64,000 bases of DNA from assembly GCA_001972305.1 (NCBI GenBank), contig BDDD01001380.1:87719-151718 (forward strand), given 5' to 3'. The translations under genes were made by a program, and so were the position numbers. The DNA comes from Cephalotus follicularis (taxonomy: Eukaryota; Streptophyta; Magnoliopsida; Oxalidales; Cephalotaceae). The notes under the pieces are model-generated. The model was not told where the DNA came from. It saw only the letters and a list, made by a program, of their open reading frames with translations, and did not search any database. Shown in pieces: positions 1 through 10,282 of the stretch (the stretch's first letter is position 1; every line of letters starts with the position of its first letter).

Positions 1-1154
1 CCTAAACGGCTTGGTGATATTTAGCAAACGTGTGAGAGATAGGGAATAGAGAAATGAACAATAACAAACTCAATAACATAATAAACAAGAACACACGAAC
101 AAATCAAAGTATTAAATTAAACAATTAAGGCGTTTGTTTAACAATCATTAATTTCCAAAGGTAAGTAAGGGTTGTTAATTATAGTCTCGCCAATTACTAA
201 TTTACCTGAGTTTGGACTCCCCAATGACCTACCCCGAAAACATTATAAACTTTTGTATCCCCCATGTGCCTACGTCCACTTTCTCAAGAACCCCTTGAGT
301 TTCCACTAGATACCACTAGCAACCTTTGATTTTCGGCTTCCGGGTGCAAATCAAAGCAAACCACCTTACACGTGAATTGCCCCCTTTGATAATCCTTCTA
401 AGGGTTCACTCCCCTTGATTATCTCACGAAGGTTTCACAACTCCCTTTTACAAAGAATGATAAAAGGATTGGATTGTGTTTACAATAACCTCTTGAAGGT
501 TGGATATGAAAGTGATAGCTAGTTGCAAGCTTTGGATGTGAAAGTGTAAAACTCTAGCTTGATGTCTTTTTCTTTGTAGATGTGCAAGTTTGAGTTTCTT
601 GAGATTGGATGATCAAAAGTTGTGTTCTTAGTCTTCTTGATCTTGTTTCTTGGCTTGTATTTATAGCATTCTTTTGATTCTAGCCGTTGGTGAAGAAATA
701 GAGTCGTTGGAGAAGTCTTGAAAGTTGTTGCATAAAGTTAGCTCTTTAAAACAAGTTATGATATTGTATTAGCCGTCCAAAGCGTCGAAGGTATTGCCTA
801 AAGCGTCGGAGCTTAGGTTACCGTTATGAGTTAAATTTGAATTTTCTCGTTTGGACGTTGGCGCTTTAATCTGGGAGTCGACAGTCCGCATAAAGCGCTG
901 ACGCTTTGATTCTAAGCGTCGTCGCTTTGAGTGCTTCAACCGATTTTGTACTCCACTGGTTTTAAAGGCAGACACAAGCTTCTTGGGCGTCGACCTTTTG
1001 GCATAAAGCGCTGACGCTTTGATTATGACCGTCGGAGCTTTGCTCTAATTCTGCACTTCTTAATTTTGTTTATTTCTTTTCTTGCACAGAAAGCAGTAAA
1101 GTTAAATGCAAATTTGTAATCATTAAAACTTAGGATTGAGACTAAAAGTCAACA
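1..1154 (-). mobile_element. Copia (SIRE-like) LTR, class I motif array
   Basis: Read on the minus strand this begins TGTTGACTTTTAGTC at 1154 and runs off the left edge. It has the layout of a long plant copia LTR: a U3 with a repeat cluster (770-1040), a TATA-like CTATAAATAC near 657-667, and a downstream block near 200-330 of the type 'tggaaactcaaggggttctt...gtggacgtaggc' that is common in SIRE/Tork LTR 3' parts. It is not the partner of the LTR at 1218-2214, because the U3 clusters and downstream sequences differ. It is therefore probably a separate element or solo LTR of a related family. The other end is outside the window. Confidence 0.65.
770..1040. repeat. Class I GTCGAC-type motif cluster in copia LTR
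   Basis: About eight degenerate copies of AAGCGTCGACGCTT-like sequence in 270 bp, for example aaagcgtcgaagg, aaagcgtcggagctt, aaagcgctgacgcttt (twice), aagcgtcgtcgcttt and gggcgtcgacctttt. The copies are separated by unrelated 10-60 bp spacers. Many differences are C-to-T or G-to-A at CpG sites, as expected for methylated DNA. The cluster lies just upstream of the LTR's TATA-like box. Confidence 0.75.
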
Positions 1155-1368
1155 ATTATAAACATAAATTGTAAGTCAATGGGGTATATGTGATATTTGA
1201 AAACATAGGGGGAAAAGTGTTAATGAGTCCAAACTTCAGGTCGGTTTTTTGTATTTTACCAAATAATCTAAAAACAACTCAATATCAATCACACGAATGT
1301 CGAATTTAAAGAGTGTAAGGTTGAGAGATTTGCAAATAGAGTATTTCACTAGTATGCCCCAACCAAGC

Positions 1369-1510
1369 TTGAAACTCCAACCGAGCTTCAACAAATTTTG
1401 CTTCAACCAAGAGATAACAAGTTTTCTCCCTTCGAGCTTGAAACTCCAACAGAGCTTCAATAGTTTTGCTCCAACCGAGCGATTACAATCTTTGCTCCAA
1501 CCGAGCTATA
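1369..1510. repeat. Two tandem ~70-bp units inside the copia LTR
   Basis: Two adjacent copies of a unit beginning cttgaaactccaac(c/a)gagcttcaa. Each ends in a ctccaaccgag-type sub-motif that is itself repeated. It lies in the R/U5 side of the LTR on the minus strand. Confidence 0.6.
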
Positions 1511-1789
1511 CAAGAGACAACCTCTCTTGCTTACATGTGATTGAATGTGTTTAGTGTTTTACAAATTCACAAAGAATTTGTTTACAATTAAGCTCAATAT
1601 AAACAAAAATCTAATGATATGAGTTACAAGAGACAGTGCTTTGTAATGTGTAGAATTTCTAGATTTTTTATCTCTTTTGGTATTGAGAATGTTGTGTATG
1701 TTGCTTGAGTTTCTTATCTCGGAGATACCCCTTTTTAGCTTATAAAGACATGCTCCAACGGATCTATTTTTAATAATCAGACCCAATCC

Positions 1790-2060
1790 AGCCGGCTGGA
1801 TTATCTTGTCAGTCAGCTGGAGTCGATGGCACGTATTTCAAATTATAACAGTTGAGCTGGCAGTCTGCTGGAGGATCTGGACTGTCGGTTGTATCTCTGT
1901 TTCAGTCGGGTGGTGGAGGTAAAGAGGATCTCCAAAAAGCTATTGGAATAATTGGATAGTCAGCTGGCCAATCTGGGCAGTCAGCTGTTTTACCTCGGCA
2001 GACGACTACTCAACCAAGACAGTCGACTGTTCATCTTGGGCAGTCGACTGTTTTGGTCTG
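1790..2060. repeat. Class II CAGTCGACTG palindrome cluster in copia LTR
   Basis: Two clear copies (gacagtcgactgttc and gcagtcgactgttttgg, near 2020-2053) and about seven decayed copies such as cagtcagctgg, cagccggctgg, cagtctgctgg and cagacgacta. It occupies the same promoter-proximal U3 position as the class I cluster of the neighbouring LTR. Confidence 0.8.
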
Positions 2061-2214
2061 TACTTGAATTTTTTAGCTTTGTAACACTTTGAACTTTATT
2101 TCAAGTATGTATGTGAGTTTGTAAGATAGAAAAATATGCATACATGTATTCCATGTTTGTTAATCATCAAAATATCAATCTTTAAAACATTTAAAGGGGT
2201 GGCAAAGGCCAACA

Positions 2215-3136
2215 ATCTCACCATTTTTTAGGATTGACAAGACATAACGAATTTTGCATAATTTTGACAAACTTATCAAGTCTAGCATATTATCAAAGTG
2301 CTTGAGCAACAAAATTCATATAACTTATGAAGTCTAGCACATTGCACAACACAAAAGCACAAAATTAAGCACAACATACTTTCTCCCCCTTTTTGTCAAA
2401 CAACAAAAAGATAACTAAGCTCCCCCTTAACCAAAGCATGTGTTTAAGCATCGAGGCTCCCCCTCAAAAATTGCATACTCAATTTATATATCAATGTAGA
2501 GATCAATGAGTAAAGAAAAGCAATTCTTATGTATAAGGAGTTTTCCATCTTTGAAAAAAGGAAACATCAATATATATACACAAAGGCTATTTAGGCAAGC
2601 TAAAAATATGAAGAGAGAATTAAACCAAAATATAAAACCAAGTACATTTCATAATCAACCATTTCATAATTAAACTAAAAGTTCATTTCATAATCAAACT
2701 ACAAGTTCATTTCATACTCAAACTACAAGTTCCTTTCATACACACACTACAAGTTCATTTCATAAACAACCTAAAAGAAAACATGACATGCATAAGATAT
2801 CTCTCAGAAGGATCCAGGAGGATGATGATGTGGATAGGCATTTTGAAGCATTTGGATCACTTGGGCCATCTGAGCATCTTGAGCATCGAGGAGAGACATG
2901 AGAGTAGCAAGATTGTCGTAAATTTGATCCACTCTTCCTCGAATGTAGTAAATGTCTGCTTAAGCCAAATCCATCCTTGCTTGGAGTGAATCCAAGGTAG
3001 GTCTACTATCGTTACTACTACTCCCTCCAGCAACATGCGGCCTCATTTCAAAATCATGTCCCTCATCTTCTTCCTCTTCTTCTTCCACATCACCAACACT
3101 CGGTTCCCTCACGGGGGCTTTCCCTGTCACTGGCTG
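2215..3136 (-). other. 3' untranslated region of SIRE-like copia, with purine-rich tracts
   Basis: Non-coding stretch between the third ORF and the 3' LTR. On the minus strand it contains a run reading GACAAAAAGGGGGAGAAAG (near 2378-2398), the kind of G-rich purine tract found before 3' LTRs of SIRE/Tork elements, plus two further purine-rich blocks near 2422-2466. The part at 2640-2770 is a short direct repeat of a caagttcatttcataatcaaac unit, about five copies of 25-30 bp. Confidence 0.55.
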
Positions 3137-3422
3137 CTATACCCATACTCCTTCCTCAAATTTAATATTACAACTTTTAAGACCGGCTTTGTTAATGAGT
3201 TGTTTGGTTTTGGGTTTAACATGGTGCTCATCCGCTATATCAAGATTTAAAGTAGCTAGAATCCTACTAATGGGCATATGATAACGAATGTGGTTTGGTC
3301 TAGAGAGGATATGGTTAATAATGAGATAAGGAAGGTTAACGAGAGTGACACTTTTTATACACGCTACTAGTTTAAGGTTTCGCTCAGAAGAAAAGAAAAA
3401 AAAACATAAAAAAGAAAAAAAG

Positions 3423-3457
<35 letters not shown>

Positions 3458-3960
3458 AATAGAAAGAAAAAAAAAAAAAAAGAAAAAAAAAGAATAAAAA
3501 AAGAACAATAAAAAAAAAATTACAAAGAAATCAAATTTTTTAAGTCATTAAAATGAGTGATGTCAGAGCAAGGAATTCCTAATACTTCTCTAATGGTTTC
3601 CAGAGAAATTTAAACATGGTTGCCAAGAATGAAGGATTCAGCAACACAAGTAGTAGTTTTCTCTAAGTTAGCATAGAAAAATTTGACTAGCCTAATATGG
3701 GATGAGAAAAAATAATCAAACCAACCCATATTCTAAAGCCAAGACTTAATAGATGCAATATTGCTCACCAAAATGTCCTTATCTAACCATTTTTCATTAT
3801 GAAGATTTACAGAATTTAGGATAGAATTATACCTTTATTCATTCTCTTTGGAGAGAAAGAGATCATCGTCAAAATCGATCACAGGGTTGAGGTTCTCACA
3901 TTCTTGGATGTTCCAACGCTTTTCCTCTTCTTGGAAGCCATAGATATCAATAGGAACGCT
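3137..3960 (-). pseudogene. Third ORF of SIRE-like copia, plant-transposon-domain protein (decayed)
   Basis: On the minus strand an ATG near 3941 opens MASKKRKSVGTSK. After a frameshift, pieces follow that read like the 'putative plant transposon protein' domain often seen downstream of pol or in related plant ORFs: a LVKFFYANLEK block, then ISLETIREVLGIPCSDITHF, and past a poly-T tract NLPYLIINHILSR and HMPISRILATLNLDI. The open part spans 3508-3137 and its first third is pure poly-Phe translated from the homopolymer. Stops occur near 3848, 3737 and 3612. Known context: SIRE-type copia elements often carry an additional, env-like or unrelated ORF at this position. The domain name is from memory of the family pattern and is moderate confidence. 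Confidence 0.5.
3382..3530. repeat. Poly-A/T low-complexity tract
   Basis: About 150 bp of nearly pure A on the plus strand (with scattered g, t and c) interrupting the third ORF. It includes one uninterrupted run of about 25 A. Confidence 0.95.
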
Positions 3961-4034
3961 TTTAGGGTGAGGGTTTAGGGTTTAGAATGAGTTTTGTTTT
4001 GGGGAGAGAAAAAACATCGAGTTTTAAAAATTGA

Positions 4035-4115
4035 TTCCCGCGTCAACAGTCGACTGGAAGTTTTGGCCAGACGACTGGATATTGAAACAGTCGATTGGAT
4101 CAGGGCACAAGTCGG
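4035..4115. repeat. Class II motif cluster upstream of the third ORF
   Basis: Four copies: caacagtcgactggaa, cagacgactgg, aacagtcgattgg and caagtcgggtgg. It lies outside any LTR, about 75-175 bp upstream of the third ORF's ATG on the minus strand. Confidence 0.75.
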
Positions 4116-4884
4116 GTGGATTCTGCAGAACTTGAATATGCAGTTTTTGAACCTCCCTTTGATCACTAAACCCATAATCAGCTATTATAAACTAATAGTG
4201 ACTTAGGCATTGAGCATTTTGATGTAATTGTGTAATGTCCCAAAACACCTTAAATAATTATTATGAATTGACATAGCATATTGCTGTAATGATGCCCGAT
4301 GGAAGACGTGGCAATAACAGATATTGCGTGATAGAACCCGAAATTATAAGGCCCAAAATGGCTAATGAAGCCCATTTTTAATGCGCGACAGTAAGGCCCT
4401 ATGTTCGCATTATTATTATGGTTATTTTGGTAACTGTTTGGATAATTTATGTCGTAATACGCGGAATAATCGGGACCCAGACCTTAGTATTTTGTTGCTA
4501 AATACTAAAGGGAAAGTGAAATAAAGAAAGAGAAAGGAAGACATGGGCGCATAGCGCACCCGTGCGTGAAAGAAAGAAGGGAGAGAGTGAGACAAGGAGA
4601 GAACCAGAGCGATGGAGAGAGAGAACGCGCCGGAGACGACGTTGGAGCTAGCCACCGGACCGGGAAAGGATGGCGAGTAGCCCTGGACCTCTAGCAGATG
4701 GTAACTTCTCCTTTCCTCTTCTCTTTTCTTCTCTTTTTCTCTTTTCCTTCTCCACAACGCCTTGCATCATTGTCATCGTTGCTGTGCGTTCCACTGCCGG
4801 TAATCATCGCGAGTGGGTCCGGCCTTCACCTAGAAGGAAGGCTATACCTATTTCAGTGACCGATTAGGAGCCATTCGGTCCAAA

Positions 4885-5120
4885 TCGGCCGGATTTGAGC
4901 TGTCGAGTTGACTCAGCGAGTCTGACTCTCTGCCGCCTATGACCGGACGATTAGCGCCTAGTCACAGCGAGACTCGAGCAGAGACGCGTAGAAATGATGG
5001 CTTTGGGGCGTTTTCAGGTGGTGACCGAAGTTGTGGAAGATCGGAGAGTCAACTCAGTGAGTTGGACTCACTGCTGGACGTGAGAGTGTGTTCGGCGCTG
5101 ATTCACGGCGAGTCTTGAGT
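4885..5120. repeat. Class III GACTCAGCGAGTC-type motif cluster
   Basis: Repeated near-palindromes: gttgactcagcgagtctgactc, cacagcgagactcgag, gtcaactcagtgagttgg, actcactgctgg and acggcgagtcttgag. They lie in the upstream quarter of the solo LTR. Similar motifs recur in the LTR at 42646-45203. Confidence 0.65.
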
Positions 5121-5744
5121 GGTTATGTGTATACTGTTCAATGTGGAACCTGTTTATGGCGTGGCCGGAGCCCCGATGGGTTGGCCGGAATCTGGCCAGA
5201 ACTCTGGTGACGACAATGTGTATTTGCTACCTTTGTGTAGATCTTAACAGAATGTGATGGTTATTGCAGTGATACAAAGAGAAAGAGAATTCTGTTGACA
5301 CAAGATGGAGTTGTGCTCGTAACGACGAGTGAAGCTTAGAGGAGGTAGCGGTTCGTCAATTCTACTGCAAGTCCTCCTGACTCACAGGCTCAACTGTTAA
5401 CAAGTAGGGTATACATTTGCTCCGATAGTACGTGCTTGGATGACAATTGCTTTGATCCCATTTGTATACGCTGGTATGAGATGGTAGTATACGAATGGTA
5501 GATCACTACAGTAGGTTATACTACTTGAACTTCATTCATGCATCATGAATGGTTATATGGGATGGATGTGTATATTGCATATGGCATATGGTACAAGGGT
5601 TAGATGTTGAATTGAGAGGAGATGAGTTCTTGCCTTCTCTCAATTCACGGGCTATGGGATGAATCTTAAAAAGGGCTTTGAACTGTTTTGGATATGGTTT
5701 TCACTGAATTGCGAACTGTTTTGCAAAACGATATTTCTGCCAAA

Positions 5745-5890
5745 ACCGTTGACGGTTTCTTCTTAACTGTCGACACTTTTATGTGTTAAACCAAACAGTC
5801 GATGCCTTATACTTTCAAACAAATTGTTGATGCTTTATACTCGTGTTTTCTAAAACTATCGACGCCCAGGGCTAAGCAACGACGCTTCGT
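5745..5890. repeat. Class I-type motif cluster in solo LTR
   Basis: Degenerate copies: ccgttgacgg, aactgtcgacac, aacagtcgatgcc, attgttgatgc, actatcgacgccc and aacgacgctt. They mix class I and class II flanks. Confidence 0.65.
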
Positions 5891-6082
5891 GCCCTGTTTC
5901 AGTTAAACTCAACTGTTTTATATGGTTTTGATCCGAAATGGATTTCTATACAAATGGATTTCATAGGATGCCTCCATAAGGCTTTGTAACCTATGGAAAT
6001 CCTTTTGTATCACATTTGATTTCTAAATCAATGTTCAAAGTGAAGTTTTAAGGAAAGTTCTCAATAAAAGAGTTTTACACAA

Positions 6083-6260
6083 ATGGTTTCCAAACGGTTT
6101 TCAAAAATGGTTAGGTTTGTCCCATTGGGATATCTGGACGCAGATATCTTACTTAGACTTCCTCTCAATTGTTTTATGGATTTCAAAATGGTCAGGATAG
6201 TTCCATTGGGACATCTGGATGCGGATACTCCCATTTGGACTTCCTTTCCATTCATTATAA
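6083..6260. repeat. Diverged direct duplication, ~95 bp unit
   Basis: Two copies of a block containing aaatggttaggtttgtcccattgggatatctggacg and aaatggtcaggatagttccattgggacatctggatg, each followed by cagat/ggata...ttggacttcct. Inside the solo LTR. Confidence 0.65.
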
Positions 6261-6560
6261 CCTCGATAGGGACCAACCAAATGATATATGAAAATTGATT
6301 GCAAAATGGATTATGGAAACGAAAATGGCCATTGAATATGAAAAATGATTTACGACTATGAAATTGATCTTATATGATTTGACGGATGTGGATCCGTGAG
6401 ATCCTTTACAAAATGGTTCCTATCATTTAAAAGCATACATGATTTTGGGTCACAACTATGGGATGGATTATTGATTGTATTGTATGAGACCATAGAGATA
6501 ACCCATTCCTGACTATCATTTCTGTCCTGAACGTCATGAATGTTAGACCACAATTTATAC

Positions 6561-6745
6561 CACATTGTGATTGCAGACCATACAAAAGAGATTTACCTCA
6601 CCTTGTGGTTGACCATTCTGTACCATGCTTACCTCACATTGTGATTGTGGACCATACAAAAGAGCTTTACCTCACATTGTGATTGCCCTTTGGTACAAGA
6701 CTTATCTCACATCGTGGTGCAGACCACACAAAAGAGTTTACCCGA
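6561..6745. repeat. Alternating two-type tandem repeat, 36-38 bp
   Basis: Five consecutive units alternate between type A (cacattgtgattgcagacca, with tacaaaagag in its second half) and type B (caccttgtggttgaccattc, with gtaccatgctt). The order is A-B-A-B-A, suggesting amplification of an AB dimer. Inside the solo LTR. Confidence 0.7.
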
Positions 6746-6974
6746 CGTTGTGAGATGACCAATATGAATTATGATACGACCTGTGGTCAGTGTTATCTCA
6801 TTCCTCACACCTCCACGACACCAAAAGTGCGTCGAGGGTGGGATGGACCCTATGGACTGATTATCCCTATGGTTGATATGGATTGTTATATGGATTGTCT
6901 GCACGCCTACGACCTTAATGTGATTAGGACTAGCTAAATATACCCTGCTTAGGGACGGCTGGTATATTGAAACT

Positions 6975-7320
6975 GTCCACGATTGCCATTTATACACATG
7001 ACATCACATGGCATATTGATACACATATATATATTGTTCACCACATGGCTTATGATTGTGTTGGTTACATGCATAGCACATTACCACCCTGTGACATACT
7101 GTTACACTATTACATTACATGGCATGATGTTATATTATTGCATTGCATGGCATATAATATAGCTTTCCACCATAAGGGTTGTAAGACTGTGGTTATAAAT
7201 CGAATGGTTACGAATCGTGCGGTTATGGAATGGTTATGAAACGGATACGATATGGTTATGGATCATATCGTTATGGATTGTATTGGTCTAGATGGTAATG
7301 GTATATAGACATTGATGGTG
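6975..7320. repeat. Degenerate short repeats (acatggcat; ggttatgga)
   Basis: First half: repeated catcacatggcat/ttacatggcatg units. Second half (7185-7320): repeated ggttatgaaacg/ggttatggatc units of about 12-24 bp. No ORF of interest. Confidence 0.5.
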
Positions 7321-7719
7321 GCTGTAGCTAGAGAGACCAATGTTAGAGGATGTCCATCTTCTCTTCCCTGTTCTACTTACGGATGCTACTCTTATCTTCC
7401 AGTAGAATGAGGACCTCTGCCTAGGAAGCCAATAATGCCTAGTCTGTTACCTTGGCAGAGAAGGCCGAGAAAAGCTTATACATGCTTTGAAAGGACTTTG
7501 GAATGATATGGACGCTAAATGATAATGGAATTGTACTGGAATCGTATGGATATGGTTGTTGAACAGTGACTACTATGGAAAACAACATGTTTCTATATGC
7601 TAGTTATCGTAGCACGGTTTATATCGATTGTCATGCATACATCTCTCATATGGCATACTTATCTGCTGCACTCTTATATGTACCTTGCATATGTGTATCC
7701 TACACAACCTTTGGATTGC

Positions 7720-7754
7720 TGACCCATTGCATTGTATTGTAATGTAATGGGTCA
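7720..7754. repeat. Conserved LTR hairpin TGACCCATT/AATGGGTCA
   Basis: A 9-bp perfect inverted repeat with a 17-bp AT-rich spacer, followed by ggttcaagtccagg. The same arms and following ggttcaggtctagg occur at 49581-49602 in the LTR of element 4. Confidence 0.7.
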
Positions 7755-8527
7755 GGTTCAAGTCCAGGTGATGAGCAGCAGTGACCAGTTAGGTTAAATC
7801 GCAGGGTAAGGATTTACATCTCCTCCGACCTACTTTGTATAAACGTGGTGTTTGTGTATGGACAAATATTGAATATGGATGTATTTATGGTTATTGTATA
7901 AGAGACAAATCTAAATATGAAATAGAGATATGTTTTATATTCAGCTATTGACCTGCCGGCTTGTGGCAGTGCTTGATTTATATGTGTGTTGATGTATTGG
8001 ATATGTTTGGTTCAACACTTGAGACATTAGAACGATCATTCGGACTTAAATTGTGGTTCTAAGGGCTGAGCCCATATATACATATAAACTGTTGATTCCT
8101 CATTCGAGAGTGTGGATATAAATTGAGTTTTTCTTTACAGGGGGTTATAGTCCGATAAACGAATATTTCATGCCCGATTTTTGGGAGATTTTAAGAGTTA
8201 GTTTTTATTTGGATTGATTAATTCTGCTGTTGCAATATAATTGTTTAAAGTTTTAAATTTGTAGCACTTTTTGGAGTATGATATATGACTAAATGGACTG
8301 AAAGGAAGGTATCTCACGCGTCGGATGGTGGGGAATTTCCCTCGCGGTTCGGGGCGTGATGAATTGAGTTAAACACTCAATCTTGGATGCATGACATTAG
8401 TTTGAAAATCATTTTATACACATCAAAGCACAAAATGTGATCCAAAGTTCGTAAAAGCACACATAGAAGAATTAAGAGGGATTTTGCATACCCAACTCCG
8501 TTTGCGAGGTGCTAAACCTCTTATTGT

Positions 8528-9220
8528 TCAATGGCTTGGTGAAAATGCTATAACTTGATTCAAAGTGTCAACATATTCAAGCAAAATATCACATTTTTCA
8601 ACAAGATCTCTAAGAAAGTGATGTCGAATTTCAATATGCTTAGTCTTAGATTGTTGGATAGGATTTTTACTTAAATTAATGGGACTAGTATTATCATATT
8701 TAATAAATGCATTGTCAATGCAAATGCCAAAGTCATGAAGTTGTTGTCTTAACCATAAAACTTGTGCACAACAACTACCCGCTGCTACATATTCGGCTTC
8801 GGTGGTGGAAAGAGCAATGCTATTTTGTTTTTTTGAAAACCAAGACACTAAAGAGTTACCAAGAAATTGGCAAGTGTCACTTGTGCTCTTTCTGTCTATT
8901 CTACAACCACCATAATCGACATCAGAATATGCATGCAAATTAAACAATGAATCTTTTGAATAAAATAAGCCAAGTAATGGAGTGTATGCAAGATATCTAA
9001 AGATATGTTTAACCGCAATCAAATGTGTTTCTTTAGGACAATATTGAAATCTAGCACAAAGATATACACTAAACATTATGTTCGGTTTACCTGTGGTGTG
9101 ATAAAGAAGAGATCCTATCATGCTTCTAAAGAGTTTTTGATTTACCTCTTTACCATTCTCATCTATGTCAAGTTTGGTCATTGTACTCATTGGAGTCTTA
9201 CAAGGTCTCGAGTTATCCAT
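8528..9220 (-). pseudogene. Copia RNase H with RT C-terminal part
   Basis: Reads from PCKTPMSTMTKLD (RT connection region) through FRSMIGSLLYHTTGKP and LIAVKHIFRYL to RNase H proper: HAYSDVDYGGCR, SWFSKKQNSIALSTTEAEYV and KTKHIEIRHHFLRDL. These are the standard copia RNase H blocks, with the acidic residues of AYSD, TEAEY and the later D region visible. It ends at a normal-looking stop at 8528. RNase H degrades the RNA strand of the RNA/DNA hybrid during reverse transcription. The segment itself is open, but it is separated from RT by a frameshift between 9220 and 9317. Neighbour downstream on the minus strand is the solo LTR insertion at 8361. Confidence 0.9.
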
Positions 9221-9316
9221 TCCTAATCGTTTGAGTAGATCTTTAATGTATTTGGATTGGTTGATGAAGGTGCCTTCATTTCCTTGAGAAATTTGAAACC
9301 CTAGGAAGAACTTGAG

Positions 9317-9990
9317 TTAACCCATCATACTCATTTCGAATTCACCTTGCATAATGTTAGAAAACTCAACGCAAAGAGAATCATTAGTAGAACCGAAGAT
9401 AATGTCGTCAACATATATTTGCACAATTAAAATGTCATTATGCTTGTTTTTCACAAAAAGAGTTTTATCAACTAAACCTCTTTTAAAATCATTTTCCAAG
9501 AGAAATTTTGAAAGTCTTTCATACCAAGCTCTTAGAGCTTGTTTTAAGCCATAAAGAGCTTTTGACAATTTAAAGACATGATTAGGAAAATGCATGTTTT
9601 CAAAACCCAGAGGTTGTTCAAAATAAACTTCCTCTTTTATAAGGCCATTCAAAAATGCACTTTTGACATCCATTTGATCCAATTTAAAACCTTTAAAACA
9701 TGCAAAGGCCATCAATAATCTAATTGCTTCTAATCTAGCAACGGGAGCAAATGTCTCATCATAGTCAATGCCTTCTTCTTGACTATAACATTGTGCAACT
9801 AATCTAGCTTTATTTCGAATAACCAACCCATTTTTGTCCATTTTATTTCGCAAAATCCATTTTGTTCCAATGGTGGATTGAGTTTTAGGCCTAAGAACTA
9901 AAGACCAAACATTACTCTTTTCAAATTTGTTTAGTTCTTCTTACATAGCCACAATCCAACAATCACTTTTAAAACATCAAAAATATTTTT
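9317..9990 (-). pseudogene. Copia reverse transcriptase
   Basis: The RT fingers/palm are clear. STIGTKWILRNKMDKNG starts near 9880, then NKARLVAQCYSQEEGIDYDE, FAPVARLEAIRLLMAFA, DVKSAFLNGLIKEEVY, KALYGLKQALRAWYERL, and the catalytic YVDDIIFGSTN. The YVDD pair of aspartates is intact. The usual Q-P-R-AWY motif reads LKQALRAWY, with a substitution. A stop after FEMSMMG (9317) cuts the domain from RNase H, and upstream of 9853 the frame is interrupted. The enzyme copies the element RNA into cDNA inside virus-like particles. Best match is the SIRE/Tork side of copia; lineage needs a tree. Confidence 0.9.
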
Positions 9991-10033
9991 GGGTTTGATA
10001 TTGGAAATAAAAGCTACATTATCGCAATACTCC

Positions 10034-10264
10034 CTAAGTGAGGAACGACTTCTTAACCCTTCGTGTGGGATTACCTATTACTTTGTTGTCTTTTACATAC
10101 CCACTTTCTCTTCTTGCTATGGGCTCCTTGGTGACTTGAGTTGGTTGAATTTCTTCTTCATGTACAACTTCTTCTCCAACTTTGTCTACTTCATCATCAT
10201 CCTTGGAGATGTCCAAGCCTTCCAATTGGTCTATGATAACTACACCATCAACAACATCTTCCAT
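10034..10264 (-). pseudogene. Copia integrase-RT linker
   Basis: Acidic linker (DDDEVDKVGEEVVHEEE) followed by VKDNKVIGNPTRRVKKS, which corresponds to the 'hP.d.iIGdp..gv.TR' block that precedes RT in copia polyproteins. It ends with a stop just before the RT region. No enzymatic role. Confidence 0.7.
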
Positions 10265-10282
10265 TCTCAGAGCACTATTAGA

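Larger units (their letters stand above)
1218..2214 (-). mobile_element. 3' LTR of the SIRE-like copia element
   Basis: On the minus strand the LTR begins TGTTGGCCTTTGCCACC at 2214, directly after internal sequence ending ATGGTGAGAT, the usual copia polypurine-tract/LTR junction. A TATA-like CTTTATAAGC lies near 1738-1747. The 3' limit is uncertain; I place it at the TTAACA near 1218. U3 carries class II palindromes at 1790-2060. This is the downstream LTR of the element whose pol lies at 8.5-13.2 kb; the upstream LTR is absent. Confidence 0.65.
4231..8361 (+). mobile_element. 4.13-kb gypsy-type solo LTR, TSD aattg
   Basis: It starts TGTAATGTCCCAAAACACC and ends GGTTCGGGGCGTGATG, flanked by the 5-bp direct repeat aattg (4226-4230 and 8362-8366). 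No gag-pol or second LTR is present. The end resembles the CGGGGTGTGACA ends of the other gypsy LTRs here, but the terminal CA appears mutated to TG. It shares a block and hairpin with the LTR of element 4 (7720-7754 versus 49581-49602), and a block near 7950 resembles one near 49745. Internal features: ACTCAGTGAGT-type motifs at 4885-5120, class I motifs at 5745-5890, several tandem repeats at 6.1-7.3 kb. The remaining sequence shows no convincing gene. Confidence 0.8.

Noticed and set aside
770..2060. GTCGAC motifs as cloning-site (SalI) or vector contamination
   Set aside because: Copies are numerous, degenerate, spread over 60 kb and confined to LTR-type sequence with CpG decay, unlike linker contamination.
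1..2214. The two copia LTRs as the 5' and 3' LTR of one element
   Set aside because: They are adjacent with no internal region, have different starts, different U3 motif classes and different downstream parts.
3137..3508. 123-codon frame rich in Phe as an independent membrane protein
   Set aside because: The Phe run is the translation of a poly-T tract; the rest belongs to the decayed third ORF.
4422..4867. Overlapping frames at 4.4-4.9 kb (minus 111 codons, plus 65 codons) as host genes
   Set aside because: Low-complexity CT/GA stretch in the solo LTR, no recognisable domain, no conservation evidence.
6683..7239. 84-96 codon frames at 6.7-7.2 kb
   Set aside because: They overlap tandem-repeat sequence of the solo LTR in several frames and show no domain.
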